Shown: positions 34,998-43,885, counted from the first letter of the stretch. The stretch is DNA of 64,000 bases from Gemmatimonadota bacterium (GCA_016871895.1 VHBO01000005.1:1-64000); one strand, 5' to 3'. Notes: generated from the letters alone by a model not told the origin. Numbers and translations are program-made.

Positions 34998-36674
34998 TCA
35001 GCGCGTAAGCGGCTTGAACTTGATCCGGTGCGGCTGGTCCGCGTCCGCGCCCTTCCGCTTCCGCAGGTCCTCGATGTACGCCTGATAGTTCCCCTCGAAC
35101 CAGACGACCTCCGAGTTCCCCTCGAACGCGAGGATATGCGTCGCCACACGGTCGAGGAACCAGCGATCGTGGGAGATCACGACGGCGCAGCCCGAGTAGT
35201 CGAGCAGGGCCACTTCCAGCGCGCGCAGGGTGTCGACGTCGAGGTCGTTCGTCGGCTCGTCGAGAAGGAGCAGGTTGCCGCCGCTCATCAGCGTCTTGGC
35301 GAGGTGGAGCCGGTTGCGCTCACCGCCGGAGAGGATGCCGACCTTCTTCTGCTGGTCGGTGCCCTTGAAGTTGAAGCTCGAGAGATAGGCGCGGCTGTTG
35401 AGCTCCTTCTTGCCGACGGTCACGAGCTCATTGCCGCCGGAGATCTCCTCCCAGACGGTCTTGTTCCCGTCGAGGGTGCGCGTCTGGTCCGCGTAGGCCA
35501 GCTGCACCGTCTCGCCGACGGTCAGCGAACCGCCGTCGGGCTTCTCCGCGCCGGAGATCATCCGGAAGAGCGTGGTCTTGCCCGCGCCGTTCGGCCCGAT
35601 GATGCCGACGATGCCACCGCGCGGGAGCGAGAAGTCGAGCTTGTCGATCAATAGGCGGTCGCCGAAGCCCTTCGTGAGCCCCTTCGCGATGACGACGTCG
35701 TTCCCGAGCCGCGGGGCGGGCGGGATGATGATCTCGTTCTGCGCGACCCGCTCCTGCTGCGCCTCGCTCGCCAGCTCCTCGTACGCCTGCAGGCGCGCCT
35801 TGCTCTTGGCCTGCCGCGCGCGCGGCGCCATCCGCACCCATTCGAGCTCGCGCTCGAGCGAGCGCTGGCGCGCCGAGGCGACCTTCTCCTCCTGCGCAAG
35901 CCGGGTCTTCTTCTGGTCGAGCCAGCCGGAGTAGTTCCCCTCGTACGGCACACCGCGCCCGCGGTCGAGCTCGAGGATCCACTTGGCGACGTTGTCAAGG
36001 AAGTAGCGATCGTGCGTGATGGCCACCACGGTCCCCGGGAAGGTCTCGAGGAACTTCTCGAGCCACGCAACCGACTCGGCGTCGAGATGGTTCGTCGGCT
36101 CATCGAGGAGGAGCATGTCCGGCTCCTCGAGGAGGAGGCGGCAGAGCGCCACGCGCCGCTTCTCGCCGCCGGAGAGGGTCGTGACGCCCGCGTCGCCCGG
36201 CGGGAGCCGGAGCGCGTCCATCGCGACCTCGATCTTGTTGTCGAGGTTCCAGAGGTCGAGCGCGTCGATACGCTCCTGCACCTTTCCCTGTTCCTCGATG
36301 AGCGCGTTCATCTCGTCATCGCTCATCGGCTCGGCGAACTTCGCCGAGATCTGTTCGAACTTCACGAGGAGGTCACGCTGCGCCTTGACGCCGAGCTCGA
36401 CATTGCCACGCACATCGAGCGACTCGTCGAGCTGGGGCTCCTGCGGCAGATAGCCGATCTTGGTTCCCTTATGCGCCCAGGCCTCGCCCTGAAAGTCCTG
36501 GTCGACGCCCGCCATGATCTTCAGGAGCGACGACTTACCGGCGCCGTTGGGGCCGAGGACGCCGATCTTGGCCCCGGGGTAGAAGGAAAGCCAGATGTCG
36601 TCGAGGACGATGCGGGAAGGGGGGATGACCTTCTTCAGCCCCTTCATGACGTAGATAAATTGCGGTCCGGCCAC
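34998..36674 (-). CDS. ettA: Energy-dependent translational throttle protein EttA (ABC-F)
   Basis: This is a cytoplasmic ABC-F ATPase that binds the ribosomal E site and gates entry into the elongation cycle according to ATP/ADP. The 558-residue protein starts [23 protein letters not shown], as EttA does. Two ATPase cassettes follow, each with Walker A ([18 protein letters not shown]), signature ([16 protein letters not shown]) and Walker B ([24 protein letters not shown]). The linker contains the arm and the basic segment REWVRMAP-like ([20 protein letters not shown]). The start is GTG. There is no signal or membrane segment. It stands alone between the G8 gene and an amidohydrolase. Confidence 0.96.
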   Translation of the reverse strand: MAGPQFIYVMKGLKKVIPPSRIVLDDIWLSFYPGAKIGVLGPNGAGKSSLLKIMAGVDQDFQGEAWAHKGTKIGYLPQEPQLDESLDVRGNVELGVKAQRDLLVKFEQISAKFAEPMSDDEMNALIEEQGKVQERIDALDLWNLDNKIEVAMDALRLPPGDAGVTTLSGGEKRRVALCRLLLEEPDMLLLDEPTNHLDAESVAWLEKFLETFPGTVVAITHDRYFLDNVAKWILELDRGRGVPYEGNYSGWLDQKKTRLAQEEKVASARQRSLERELEWVRMAPRARQAKSKARLQAYEELASEAQQERVAQNEIIIPPAPRLGNDVVIAKGLTKGFGDRLLIDKLDFSLPRGGIVGIIGPNGAGKTTLFRMISGAEKPDGGSLTVGETVQLAYADQTRTLDGNKTVWEEISGGNELVTVGKKELNSRAYLSSFNFKGTDQQKKVGILSGGERNRLHLAKTLMSGGNLLLLDEPTNDLDVDTLRALEVALLDYSGCAVVISHDRWFLDRVATHILAFEGNSEVVWFEGNYQAYIEDLRKRKGADADQPHRIKFKPLTR

Positions 36675-36797
36675 GGTCGATGCCCCGAAAAGGTCAGAGC
36701 GGGATCGGCACCTCGCCGACCCCGCCCTCCAATCTAACGATTGACCCTCGCTCGCCGGGGCCGGTCCATCAACCCGGGCGGGCCGCGGCGCGCCTCC

Positions 36798-38435
36798 CTA
36801 CGGCCGCGCCGGCAGGAACGGCGCCGTGATCACGTTGGACGGCGACACCCCCTGCTTCGACTGCCGCACCATCCGCTCGACCTCGCGCATCAGGTTGGCG
36901 TTCTCCATCACCACGCCGTCCTTGATGGTGTGCACGATGCCGCGCGTCCGGTACATCCGGCCCTGCGCGTCCACCGTGAGATCGCCGAAGCTGTACATGA
37001 ACTTCAGGTTGTTCGCCGGATTGCCGTCCACCAGCACGAGATCGGCGAGATAGCCCGGGCGCACGAGCCCGAGCTTTGCCTCCCCCAGCACCTCGGCGCT
37101 CGTCTTGGTCGCGGCGCGCAGCACCTCGAGGCTGTGCATCCCCGTCTCACGCAGGAGCTGCAGCTCACGGACGCTGCTGAACCCCGGCGTCGCCCAGATG
37201 TAATTGTCATCGGTGCCATAGGCGACGCGCCCGCCACGACGGTTATGCTCAAAGATCAGCTTCCCCCAGAGCTCGTACGCCGAGGCCCAGTACGCCTCGT
37301 CATCCGAGGTCCAGTCATAATGGAACGCACCGTGGAACGCCGGGTTCGGGTAGTTCCAGTTGAGCAGCGCCTGGTGCGTGTACTTCTCGTGCCACGGAAG
37401 GCTGGTGGCGCGGATCACGTCGCGGTTGGCCTCGTACACCACCCGCGTGGGGAGCATCGTCGCGCCGCACTTCACGAGCGAGTCGGCGATCTGGTTCAGC
37501 AGCCGGTCGCGGTTGGTCTCGGTCCACACCCGCCCCGCGGCGCGGAAGCGGTGGTTCTCGTTCCCGAACTCGTACGTCCGCTCGAAGTTCTGCGTCGTGC
37601 GGTCGAGCGCCGACTCGGCGTACCCGTAGTGATGCTCGATCATCGTCACGCCGAGGCAGGCGACATCGGCGGCGTCAGCCACAGCGACGGTCGACGGCGG
37701 GATATGGAACGAGGTGATCATCCCGTTCACACGCGCGGCGTCGGCGATCGCCTTGATGATCGCGCGGCTCCAGCCGTTGCTGTCCATCGAGATGACGCGG
37801 ATCCCGTTGGCCGCCATCTGGCGCGCCACCTCGGGCGCCTTGGCGGGATCATCGAGCTCGAGCCGCGAGAAACGCGTCGTCGCCCCCCACCCGACGAGCG
37901 GGAACATCCGCGGCGCAAGGATCTCATTCCGCGACGAGAGGCGCGCCTGCGTGAGCGCCGAGTCGACGCCACGGTCGGCGGCGTTGACCATCGTCGTCGT
38001 GCCGTGCGCGAGCTTCAGATAGTAGACGTAATCCAGCTCCATCGGCTGGGTTCGGATATGCGTGTGCAGGTCAATCATCCCCGGCATCACGGTCATCCCG
38101 GTGGCGTCGATCACGCGGTCGCCGGTCGGGCGCGACCCGGCGCCGCGCCGCTCGGCCGCGACGGGATCGAAGGGGATCATCTCGGCGATGGTGTTCCCGA
38201 CGATCACGATGTCGTAGGGACCGGCGGTCGGGCCGCCGTGGCCGGGGACGACCATCGCGTTCCGGATCACGAGCCGCTTGTACGGGCCGGCGGCGAGGTC
38301 GCCGTACTGCCGGGTGACGATCGCCGTGGCGGTGTCCGAACGGGCTGACGCACCCGCCGCTGGGGCGCGCTGGGCGAGGAGGGGGGCGGCGAGCAGGAGC
38401 GCCGCGAGGGGAACGAAGCGGGGGCGGAGGGGCAT
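36798..38435 (-). CDS. Secreted amidohydrolase-superfamily protein
   Basis: The 545-residue protein has a signal peptide (LAALLLAAPLLAQ). The metal-dependent amidohydrolase core shows VMPGMIDLHTHIRT (HxH), IIKAIADAARVNGMITSFHI, CLGVTMIEHHYG, and the Asp in GGRVAYGTDDNYIWATPG, then the C-terminal strand GLVRPGYLADLVLVDGNPANNL. The layout is like imidazolonepropionase-type and prolidase-type secreted members that are common in this kind of bacterium. The substrate is unknown. The gap to the dsbD-like gene (38436-38608) holds AGGGGTC-type repeats next to its start and a putative promoter for the divergent gene. Confidence 0.87.
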   Translation of the reverse strand: MPLRPRFVPLAALLLAAPLLAQRAPAAGASARSDTATAIVTRQYGDLAAGPYKRLVIRNAMVVPGHGGPTAGPYDIVIVGNTIAEMIPFDPVAAERRGAGSRPTGDRVIDATGMTVMPGMIDLHTHIRTQPMELDYVYYLKLAHGTTTMVNAADRGVDSALTQARLSSRNEILAPRMFPLVGWGATTRFSRLELDDPAKAPEVARQMAANGIRVISMDSNGWSRAIIKAIADAARVNGMITSFHIPPSTVAVADAADVACLGVTMIEHHYGYAESALDRTTQNFERTYEFGNENHRFRAAGRVWTETNRDRLLNQIADSLVKCGATMLPTRVVYEANRDVIRATSLPWHEKYTHQALLNWNYPNPAFHGAFHYDWTSDDEAYWASAYELWGKLIFEHNRRGGRVAYGTDDNYIWATPGFSSVRELQLLRETGMHSLEVLRAATKTSAEVLGEAKLGLVRPGYLADLVLVDGNPANNLKFMYSFGDLTVDAQGRMYRTRGIVHTIKDGVVMENANLMREVERMVRQSKQGVSPSNVITAPFLPARP

Positions 38436-38450
38436 TCCTCTTCCAGGGAT

Positions 38451-38481
38451 GAGGGGTCAGGGCTCAGGGGTCAGGGGTAGG
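38451..38481. repeat. AGGG(G/C)TC-type tandem repeat tract
   Basis: GAGGGGTCAGGGCTCAGGGG is followed by another TCAGGGG unit, giving three imperfect copies. It lies just upstream of the amidohydrolase start on the opposite reading. It is similar to 5030-5046. No other role is visible. Confidence 0.4.
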
Positions 38482-38596
38482 GACCAAGGATCAGGCCTGA
38501 CCGCCGCGCGGGAATGTGCGGAACACCACCGGTCGCGGCTAGCACCCAGCGGCGTCCCTCGACCACCACCACTCCCTCTCATCTCCGCCCTCCGCC

Positions 38597-38602
38597 CATC
38601 TT
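38597..38602 (+). promoter_or_regulatory. Putative -10 element of a leaderless promoter for the dsbD-like gene
   Basis: CATCTT is followed by 6 nt and the ATG at 38609. The preceding 25 bases are pyrimidine-rich and hold no ribosome binding site. The spacing equals that at fumarase, yggX and IDO. Confidence 0.35.
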
Positions 38603-38608
38603 TCCCCT

Positions 38609-39316
38609 ATGGACCTCGCCCAGCGCCTCTCCGAAAGCCCGCTCTCGGCGCTGCCGTTCCTCTATCTGGCCGGCGTCCTGACCTCGCTGACACCCTGCAT
38701 CTACCCGATGATCCCGATCACCGCGGCGATCGTCGGCGGGGCCACCGCGGACGGCACGCGACCCCCGATGGGACGGACGCTCCTCCTCACACTCAGCTAC
38801 GTGATCGGGCTTGCGACGGTCTACGCCCTCCTCGGCGTCGTCGCAGGGCTCACGGGGACGATGTTCGGCACGGTGAGCACGAACCCGTGGCTCTACTTCG
38901 CGATGGCGAACCTGCTGCTCCTCTCCGCGCTCGCGATGCTCGACGTGATCCCGATCCGTCTGCCGGCGGCGATCGCGGGACGTGCCGCCACCGCCGGCAT
39001 GGGTGGCCGCATCGGCGGCGCCCTCGTGATGGGCGCGATGTCGGGGCTCGTCGCCGCGCCGTGCGGGGCCCCCGTGATGGCGGCCGTCCTCACCTGGGTG
39101 ACGCGCACGGGAAGCGGCCTCCTCGGCTTCGTCTACCTCCTCGCCTTCTCGTTCGGGATGTGCACGCTCCTCGTGCTCGTCGGGCTCTCGAGCGGCGCGG
39201 TCGCGCGCCTGCCGCGCGCCGGCGCGTGGATGCTCTGGGTGAAGCGGTTCTTCGCGCTCGCGATGCTCGGGGTCGCCGAGTACTACCTGATCGAGATGGG
39301 CAAACTCCTCTTCTAG
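38609..39316 (+). CDS. DsbD/CcdA-type transmembrane electron transporter
   Basis: This inner-membrane protein passes reducing equivalents from cytoplasmic thioredoxin to the periplasm. The 235-residue protein has about six membrane helices and the two conserved cysteine contexts of DsbD's central domain: LTPCIYPMIPITAAI near residue 30 and APCGAPVMAAVL near 152. It lacks the N-terminal and C-terminal periplasmic domains of full DsbD, and the next gene encodes a separate TlpA-like thioredoxin that can serve as the partner. Together they probably supply electrons for cytochrome c maturation or thiol repair. Confidence 0.88.
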   Translation: MDLAQRLSESPLSALPFLYLAGVLTSLTPCIYPMIPITAAIVGGATADGTRPPMGRTLLLTLSYVIGLATVYALLGVVAGLTGTMFGTVSTNPWLYFAMANLLLLSALAMLDVIPIRLPAAIAGRAATAGMGGRIGGALVMGAMSGLVAAPCGAPVMAAVLTWVTRTGSGLLGFVYLLAFSFGMCTLLVLVGLSSGAVARLPRAGAWMLWVKRFFALAMLGVAEYYLIEMGKLLF

Positions 39317-39329
39317 TCGACTCCGATTT

Positions 39330-39866
39330 ATGCGCGCTCTCGCCGTCATCCCTGCCGCCCACCGCCGCATCCAGCGCGCCATCGCCTTCGCGGTCGTGAC
39401 GGCCGGCCTCCTCCTCCTGCCACGCACCGCACAGGCGCAACTCGGCATCGAGGTCGGTGCCGCCGCGCCCGATGTCGCGCTGGAGACGCTCGACGGACGT
39501 CCCGCGCGACTCGGTACCGCGATCGCCGGCAAGCCTGCCGTCATCGAGTTCTGGGCGACCTGGTGCGGCAACTGCCGCGAGCTCGAACCGCGGATGCAGG
39601 CCGCACAACGGAAGTACGCCGCCCGCGTCGCCTTCGTCGGCGTGGCGGTCAGCGTGAACCAGTCGCCGGAGCGCGTGCGCCGCTACGTGGGCGAACACCT
39701 CACCGGCTTCACGCACTTCTATGACCGACTCGGTGACGCCGTGGGCGACTACGACGTCCCCGCGACGAGCTACGTCGTCGTCACCGACCGTACCGGCAAG
39801 GTCGTTTACACCGGACTCGGCGGCGAGCAGGATATCGAGGCCGCAATCCAGAAGGCGCTGCGGTGA
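39330..39866 (+). CDS. Periplasmic TlpA-like thioredoxin
   Basis: The 178-residue protein has a signal peptide (VVTAGLLLLPRTAQAQ) and a thioredoxin fold with active site WCGNC in FWATWCGNCRELEP. The cis-Pro loop is in DYDVPATSYVVVTDRTGKVVY. It starts 13 nt after the dsbD-like gene and is almost certainly its redox partner. The following hydrolase gene overlaps its stop as GTGA. Confidence 0.9.
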   Translation: MRALAVIPAAHRRIQRAIAFAVVTAGLLLLPRTAQAQLGIEVGAAAPDVALETLDGRPARLGTAIAGKPAVIEFWATWCGNCRELEPRMQAAQRKYAARVAFVGVAVSVNQSPERVRRYVGEHLTGFTHFYDRLGDAVGDYDVPATSYVVVTDRTGKVVYTGLGGEQDIEAAIQKALR

Positions 39867-40828
39867 ACGGGATCGGCAAGACTCGTGCGACCTCGGGTGC
39901 GGAGCCAGCGACGAGTGTGGCCACCGCCGTCCGCCGCCGCCGCTGGCTGATCGCGCTCCCACTCGTCATCGCGATCGGCGGCTATGTCGGCGCCGCGCTC
40001 TATATGCGGGCGAATGAGACCTCGTTCGTCTTCCACCCCGATCAGTATGGTGGCCGCACGATGGTCGCACCGGCCGCGGACCTCCCGGTCGAGGCGGTGC
40101 GGATCCCGACCCCCGACTCGCTGTCGCTCTCCGCGTGGGTGATCCCGCCGCCGAGCGCCGCCGAGCAGGAGATGCCGACGGAAGATGCCCCCCTCTGGGT
40201 CCTCTTCCTCCACGGGAATGCGGCGAACATCTCCGTCCCGCTCCGGCAGGCGTGGATCCGGCCGATGCGCGCGCTCGGCGTCGGACTCGTCCTCGTCGAC
40301 TATCGCGGCTACGGCGCGAGCGATGACGGGACGCTCACCGAAGCGGGGCTCTATCGCGACGCGCGCGCGACCTTCGACTGGCTCACGACGGTGCGCGGCA
40401 TCGACCCGTCGCACATCGTGATCTTCGGTCACTCGCTCGGCTCGGGCGTCGCCACGCATCTCGCCGCGCGTGTCGGCGCGGCGGGACTTGTCCTCGAAGG
40501 CGCCTTCACCTCGATCCCGGACGTCGGCGCGGGCCGCTATCCCTGGCTCCCCATCCGCTGGCTCGCGCGCGAACGCTTCGCGAGTCTCGACCGCGCCGAC
40601 AGCATCGCAATGCCGAAGCTCTTGCTGCACGCGGAGGACGACGGCGCGATCCCCTTCGCGATGGGGCAGCAGCTTTTCGCGGCGTTCGGGGCGCCGAAGA
40701 GCTTCGCGACGCTGACGGGCGGGCACGACCGCGCCTTCGCCGCTGACTCCGCGACCTACTTCGGGACGCTCCGCGGCTGGCTCGCGACGCTCCGCGTCAT
40801 CGACCGGGAGTCGCCGCCGCCGGGGTGA
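39863..40828 (+). CDS. Membrane-anchored alpha/beta hydrolase
   Basis: The 321-residue protein has an N-terminal membrane anchor (LIALPLVIAIGGYVGAALYM), then an alpha/beta-hydrolase fold: LFLHGNAANIS (oxyanion region), VLVDYRGYGAS, nucleophile elbow GHSLGSG, Asp in LLLHAEDDGAIP and catalytic His in TGGHDRAF. It resembles the YqiK/ABHD13-like group of serine hydrolases. The substrate is unknown. It uses a GTG start overlapping the thioredoxin stop. Its 3' end overlaps the convergent hydrolase gene by 32 nt. Confidence 0.82.
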   Translation: MNGIGKTRATSGAEPATSVATAVRRRRWLIALPLVIAIGGYVGAALYMRANETSFVFHPDQYGGRTMVAPAADLPVEAVRIPTPDSLSLSAWVIPPPSAAEQEMPTEDAPLWVLFLHGNAANISVPLRQAWIRPMRALGVGLVLVDYRGYGASDDGTLTEAGLYRDARATFDWLTTVRGIDPSHIVIFGHSLGSGVATHLAARVGAAGLVLEGAFTSIPDVGAGRYPWLPIRWLARERFASLDRADSIAMPKLLLHAEDDGAIPFAMGQQLFAAFGAPKSFATLTGGHDRAFAADSATYFGTLRGWLATLRVIDRESPPPG

Positions 40829-41774
40829 GCAGGCGCCGCACCTCGGTCAGGATCACCGGCCACGCGGCGCTCCGCGGCGAGAGGAGCTCGTGGTGCCCCG
40901 CCCCATCGATCACGACCAGGCTGAACGGACTCCCCGCCGCCGTCGCGACGGCCCGGTGCGCCTCGCGCGCCGCCATCGGCATCACCCGGTCCTCCGTTCC
41001 GACGATCTGCACGTGCGGTACGCGCAATGGAAAGAGCTGGCGCGGCGCGCCCGCCGCGTACCGCTCGGGCACCTGCTCCGGCGACCCGCCCATCAGGCCA
41101 TCGACGACATCGCCGCAGGAGAAGCGCGAATAGGTGCGGAACTCGGCGAGGTCCGCGATGCCGGCGAGCGCGACGGCGCCGGTGAGCGGGAGCGGATCGC
41201 GACGGGCGATCGGACTCCCCGACGGCACACGATCCGCGGCCGCAAGCCACATCGCGAGGTGTCCGCCGGCGGAGTGTCCGATGGCGACGACGCGCGAGAG
41301 ATCGAGCGGATAGGTGCGGGCCATCGCCCGCAGCTGGTCCGTGGCGCGCGCGACATCGAGGAAAGTGTTCGGCCACCCGCCGCCCGGACTGTCCGCGCGT
41401 CGGTACTCGATGTTCCAGGTGGCGATCCCCGCGTCGCGTAGCGCGTCGCTGAACGCGGTGCTGTTGCGCAGCGTCGCGAACCGTGAGACCCAGCACCCAC
41501 CGTGGATCACGATCGCGACGGGGAATGGCCCGGGGCCGTCGGGGAGGCGAAGATCGCCGAATTGCAGCGAGTCGGTGCCGTAGACGAGTCGCGCGGTGGC
41601 GGGCTTCGCCGGAAGCGTGTCGTTGTCGGAGGCGCGCAGGAGGCGCACCTGCGCGGCGAGCGTATGCGACCAGAGGCTCGCGATCACGAGCAGCGCGAGA
41701 CGCGAGAATCGGCGTGACGTGAACCGGGGCCGAGTCGCGATCTGTTGGGACATCACCCGACGGACGAACATCAC
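40797..41774 (-). CDS. Secreted alpha/beta hydrolase with an HGGxW motif
   Basis: The 325-residue protein has a long n-region and a signal segment (LALLVIASLWSHTLAAQ). Its catalytic landmarks are HGGCW (oxyanion hole), the elbow GHSAGGH, Asp in VGTEDRVMP and His in GAGHHELL. The HGGxW and GHSAGGH pair is shared by hormone-sensitive-lipase-type esterases and by the animal-type kynurenine formamidases, so either is possible. It may start at GTG 41774 (GTGA overlap with the upstream stop) or ATG 41771. It is the last gene of an overlapping three-gene unit with the 2H and PAP2 proteins. Confidence 0.8.
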   Translation of the reverse strand: MMFVRRVMSQQIATRPRFTSRRFSRLALLVIASLWSHTLAAQVRLLRASDNDTLPAKPATARLVYGTDSLQFGDLRLPDGPGPFPVAIVIHGGCWVSRFATLRNSTAFSDALRDAGIATWNIEYRRADSPGGGWPNTFLDVARATDQLRAMARTYPLDLSRVVAIGHSAGGHLAMWLAAADRVPSGSPIARRDPLPLTGAVALAGIADLAEFRTYSRFSCGDVVDGLMGGSPEQVPERYAAGAPRQLFPLRVPHVQIVGTEDRVMPMAAREAHRAVATAAGSPFSLVVIDGAGHHELLSPRSAAWPVILTEVRRLLTPAAATPGR

Positions 41775-42313
41775 ACGACCTCCGGTGTGCCACCGAGCGG
41801 CGCGTCGAAGAGATGGCGCGCCGGTTGGGGTTCACGCGTCAGATACACGCGCAGCCGCCGCACGGTGAACGGGTCGGGCTCGCGCACCGACAGCGCTGCC
41901 TTCAATCGCTCCGAGGTGAGCGTGGGGTACATCGTGAGCGTGCAGTGCGGCGTGAACGGGTATCGCGCCGGGGTGCACGCGAGTCCGCTCGTGGCCAATC
42001 GTTCGTGCAACGTGCGGAGCGGGCCGTGTGGATCGAGCGGGAGCGAGACGATCTCCCGCTGCACGAACCGCTCGGGCGCACCGAAGCGTAGCGTGATCGG
42101 CGCGGTGCTCGCGGCGATCGGCAGTATGGCCGTCCGCAGGGCATCGACCGGCGTATCCGCGCGGATGGGCCCGACGCCCGACGACCCGATGAGCGTGATG
42201 TGCGGCGGCAGATGACGCGCCATCTTCGGATCGAACGCGAGCTGGAGCGCGTGGATCCGCTCGGCCAGCGCCCCCTCGAGCTCGATGACGACGAAGATGC
42301 CCGCTACGGCCAC
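41771..42313 (-). CDS. 2H-family phosphoesterase (2'-5' RNA ligase-like)
   Basis: The 180-residue protein has the two HxTx motifs that define the family, HITL in LPPHITLIGS and HCTL in FTPHCTLTMY, in the usual internally duplicated layout. Members act on 2',3'-cyclic phosphates or 2'-5' linkages of RNA or nucleotides. The likely start is GTG at 42313, overlapping the PAP2 stop by 10 nt, because homology (FVVIELEGALAERIHAL) begins directly after it and no ATG is available. It overlaps the next gene too. Confidence 0.8.
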   Translation of the reverse strand: MAVAGIFVVIELEGALAERIHALQLAFDPKMARHLPPHITLIGSSGVGPIRADTPVDALRTAILPIAASTAPITLRFGAPERFVQREIVSLPLDPHGPLRTLHERLATSGLACTPARYPFTPHCTLTMYPTLTSERLKAALSVREPDPFTVRRLRVYLTREPQPARHLFDAPLGGTPEVV

Positions 42314-43092
42314 GTGACCGTGGCGCCGAGGACCGTCTGCCCGGTGGGCGTCGACCGGAGGAGCGGCGCGACGTCGCCGCCGAGGAAGAGGCGATCGATC
42401 GCGTGGCCGGGACGCTTCGCGTGCCAACGCGACGCGGCCTGGCCGGTGACGATGCCGACCGCGGCACCCGCGATCACGTCGGTGAGCCAATGCGCGTCGC
42501 TGTACATCCGTGCGAAGGCGGTCACACTCGCCAGCCCGTAGGTCGTGAGCCCCACCGCCCGCGCGCGCTCCGGTGCGAGCCGACGCGTCTCGGCCGTCAC
42601 CGCGGCGGCGAAGGCGAACGCAGCAGTCGTATGTCCAGATGGGAAGGCCTGATAGTCGTTCCCGTCACGCGCACCGCGCATCCATTGCACGTCGCCGGCG
42701 TCGGTGGGACTGATCCGCGGGCGGGCCCGACCGACGATTCCTTTGATGGTCCCGGTGATGACCCCGGAGACCCCGATGGCTTCGAAGGCGCGGAAGCCGA
42801 TCGTCGCCATCCGCGGGTCGTGGGCCAGCCGACCGCCGATCCAGAGCCCGGTGCTCAGCACGATCACCCCCGGCGCCCCCCAGGTGTTGCCGGCATCGCT
42901 GAGCGCGCCGAGGGTGGCGTTCGCCTGCCAGGCGTCGCTTCGGACCACCTCACGGACACGGATGTCGAGGGGCTGGGCCACAGCCGTCTCCCCGATCGCG
43001 ACGAACGCGAGGCCCGCCATGAGGGCGCGGGTGGCGTGGGGAATCTGGCGGCTCCGGCGGCGGGCGCCGCCCCATACACGGAGGCGTGTCAT
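42304..43092 (-). CDS. PAP2-family phosphatase (lipid phosphatase-like)
   Basis: The 262-residue membrane or periplasmic protein has the three acid-phosphatase motifs: TIKGIVGRARPR, PSGHTTAAFAFA, and ARMYSDAHWLTDVIAG. These are the K-x6-RP, PSGH and SR-x5-H-x3-D motifs, with Ala for the Ser in the last. An N-terminal signal or anchor (ALMAGLAFVAIGETAVAQ) is present. Likely substrates are undecaprenyl or phosphatidate phosphates. The ATG at 43092 lies 19 bp from the divergent GNAT start. It begins an overlapping unit PAP2-2H-alpha/beta hydrolase. Confidence 0.85.
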   Translation of the reverse strand: MTRLRVWGGARRRSRQIPHATRALMAGLAFVAIGETAVAQPLDIRVREVVRSDAWQANATLGALSDAGNTWGAPGVIVLSTGLWIGGRLAHDPRMATIGFRAFEAIGVSGVITGTIKGIVGRARPRISPTDAGDVQWMRGARDGNDYQAFPSGHTTAAFAFAAAVTAETRRLAPERARAVGLTTYGLASVTAFARMYSDAHWLTDVIAGAAVGIVTGQAASRWHAKRPGHAIDRLFLGGDVAPLLRSTPTGQTVLGATVTWP

Positions 43093-43098
43093 CGGCCG

Positions 43099-43105
43099 TA
43101 GTTTA
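43099..43105. promoter_or_regulatory. Candidate shared bidirectional -10 in a 19-bp divergent gap
   Basis: The only AT-rich element between the PAP2 start (43092, minus) and the GNAT start (43112, plus) is TAGTTTA. Read forwards, TAGTTT ends 7 nt before the GTG. Read backwards, TAAACT ends 7 nt before the ATG. Both transcripts would then be leaderless. No ribosome binding site exists on either side. Confidence 0.35.
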
Positions 43106-43111
43106 ACCCTC

Positions 43112-43885
43112 GTGCAGATCCGTGACCTGACCTCCCACGCCGACCGCGCCGCCTGCGTCGAACTGCAGGAGCTCACCTGGGGCCGCGGGTTCACCGAGAA
43201 GATTCCCGCCGCGATGCTCCTCGTCGCCCTCAAGACGGGGGGCGTGGTCGCCGGCGCCTTCGATGACGCCGGGATGCTGCAGGGGTTCGTCTTCGGGGTC
43301 ACCGGGGTGAAGGACGAGACCTTGATCCACTGGTCCGATATGCTCGCCGTGCGGCCCGAGCAACAGGGCCGGCACCTCGGTGAGGCGCTCAAAGCCTACC
43401 AGCGCGCGCGCTGCGCCGAGCTCGGGGTCGCGACCATCTATTGGACATACGATCCGCTCGTCGCGAAGAACGCGCACCTCAACCTGAACCGGATGGGGGC
43501 GCGCGCCGACGAGTACGTGCCGGCGATGTATGGCGACGCGACCAACTCGCCGCTGCAGGGCGATATGCCCACCGATCGGTTCGTCGTCGCGTGGGCAGTG
43601 GATCCCGCACACGCCGCCGCGCCCTGCGACGCGCTCCCGGCATCGCTCCCGCTCGCGGTGACCGCGGACGCGAGCGAAGGGCCGCTCGTGGAGGCGCCGA
43701 TGGTGGGGGTCCGCATCCCGCGTGACATCTCGGCGCTCGCCGCGACCGACCTCGCCGCGGCGCGGGCATGGCGCTTCGCCACGCGGCGCGCCTTCACGCA
43801 CTACTTGGCGCACGGCTACACCGTCCGTGGATTCGTCCGTGATGCGGACGGCGGGACCTATCTGCTCTCGCGCCGGGAGGCGTGA
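43112..43885 (+). CDS. GNAT-type acyltransferase, putative amino acid N-succinyltransferase
   Basis: The 257-residue protein has a GNAT fold with the acyl-CoA loop in LAVRPEQQGRHLGEALKAYQRARC, followed by YWTYDPLVAKNAHLNLNRMGA, a signature of a distinct GNAT subgroup. The C-terminal part (residues of about 190-257) is longer than in simple GNATs. It overlaps the MenC-like racemase gene, which in turn overlaps an M20 hydrolase. In Geobacillus the same trio is reported to convert D- to L-amino acids through N-succinyl intermediates, with the GNAT adding succinyl from succinyl-CoA. The GTG start at 43112 is the only one that fits homology. Confidence 0.78.
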   Translation: MQIRDLTSHADRAACVELQELTWGRGFTEKIPAAMLLVALKTGGVVAGAFDDAGMLQGFVFGVTGVKDETLIHWSDMLAVRPEQQGRHLGEALKAYQRARCAELGVATIYWTYDPLVAKNAHLNLNRMGARADEYVPAMYGDATNSPLQGDMPTDRFVVAWAVDPAHAAAPCDALPASLPLAVTADASEGPLVEAPMVGVRIPRDISALAATDLAAARAWRFATRRAFTHYLAHGYTVRGFVRDADGGTYLLSRREA

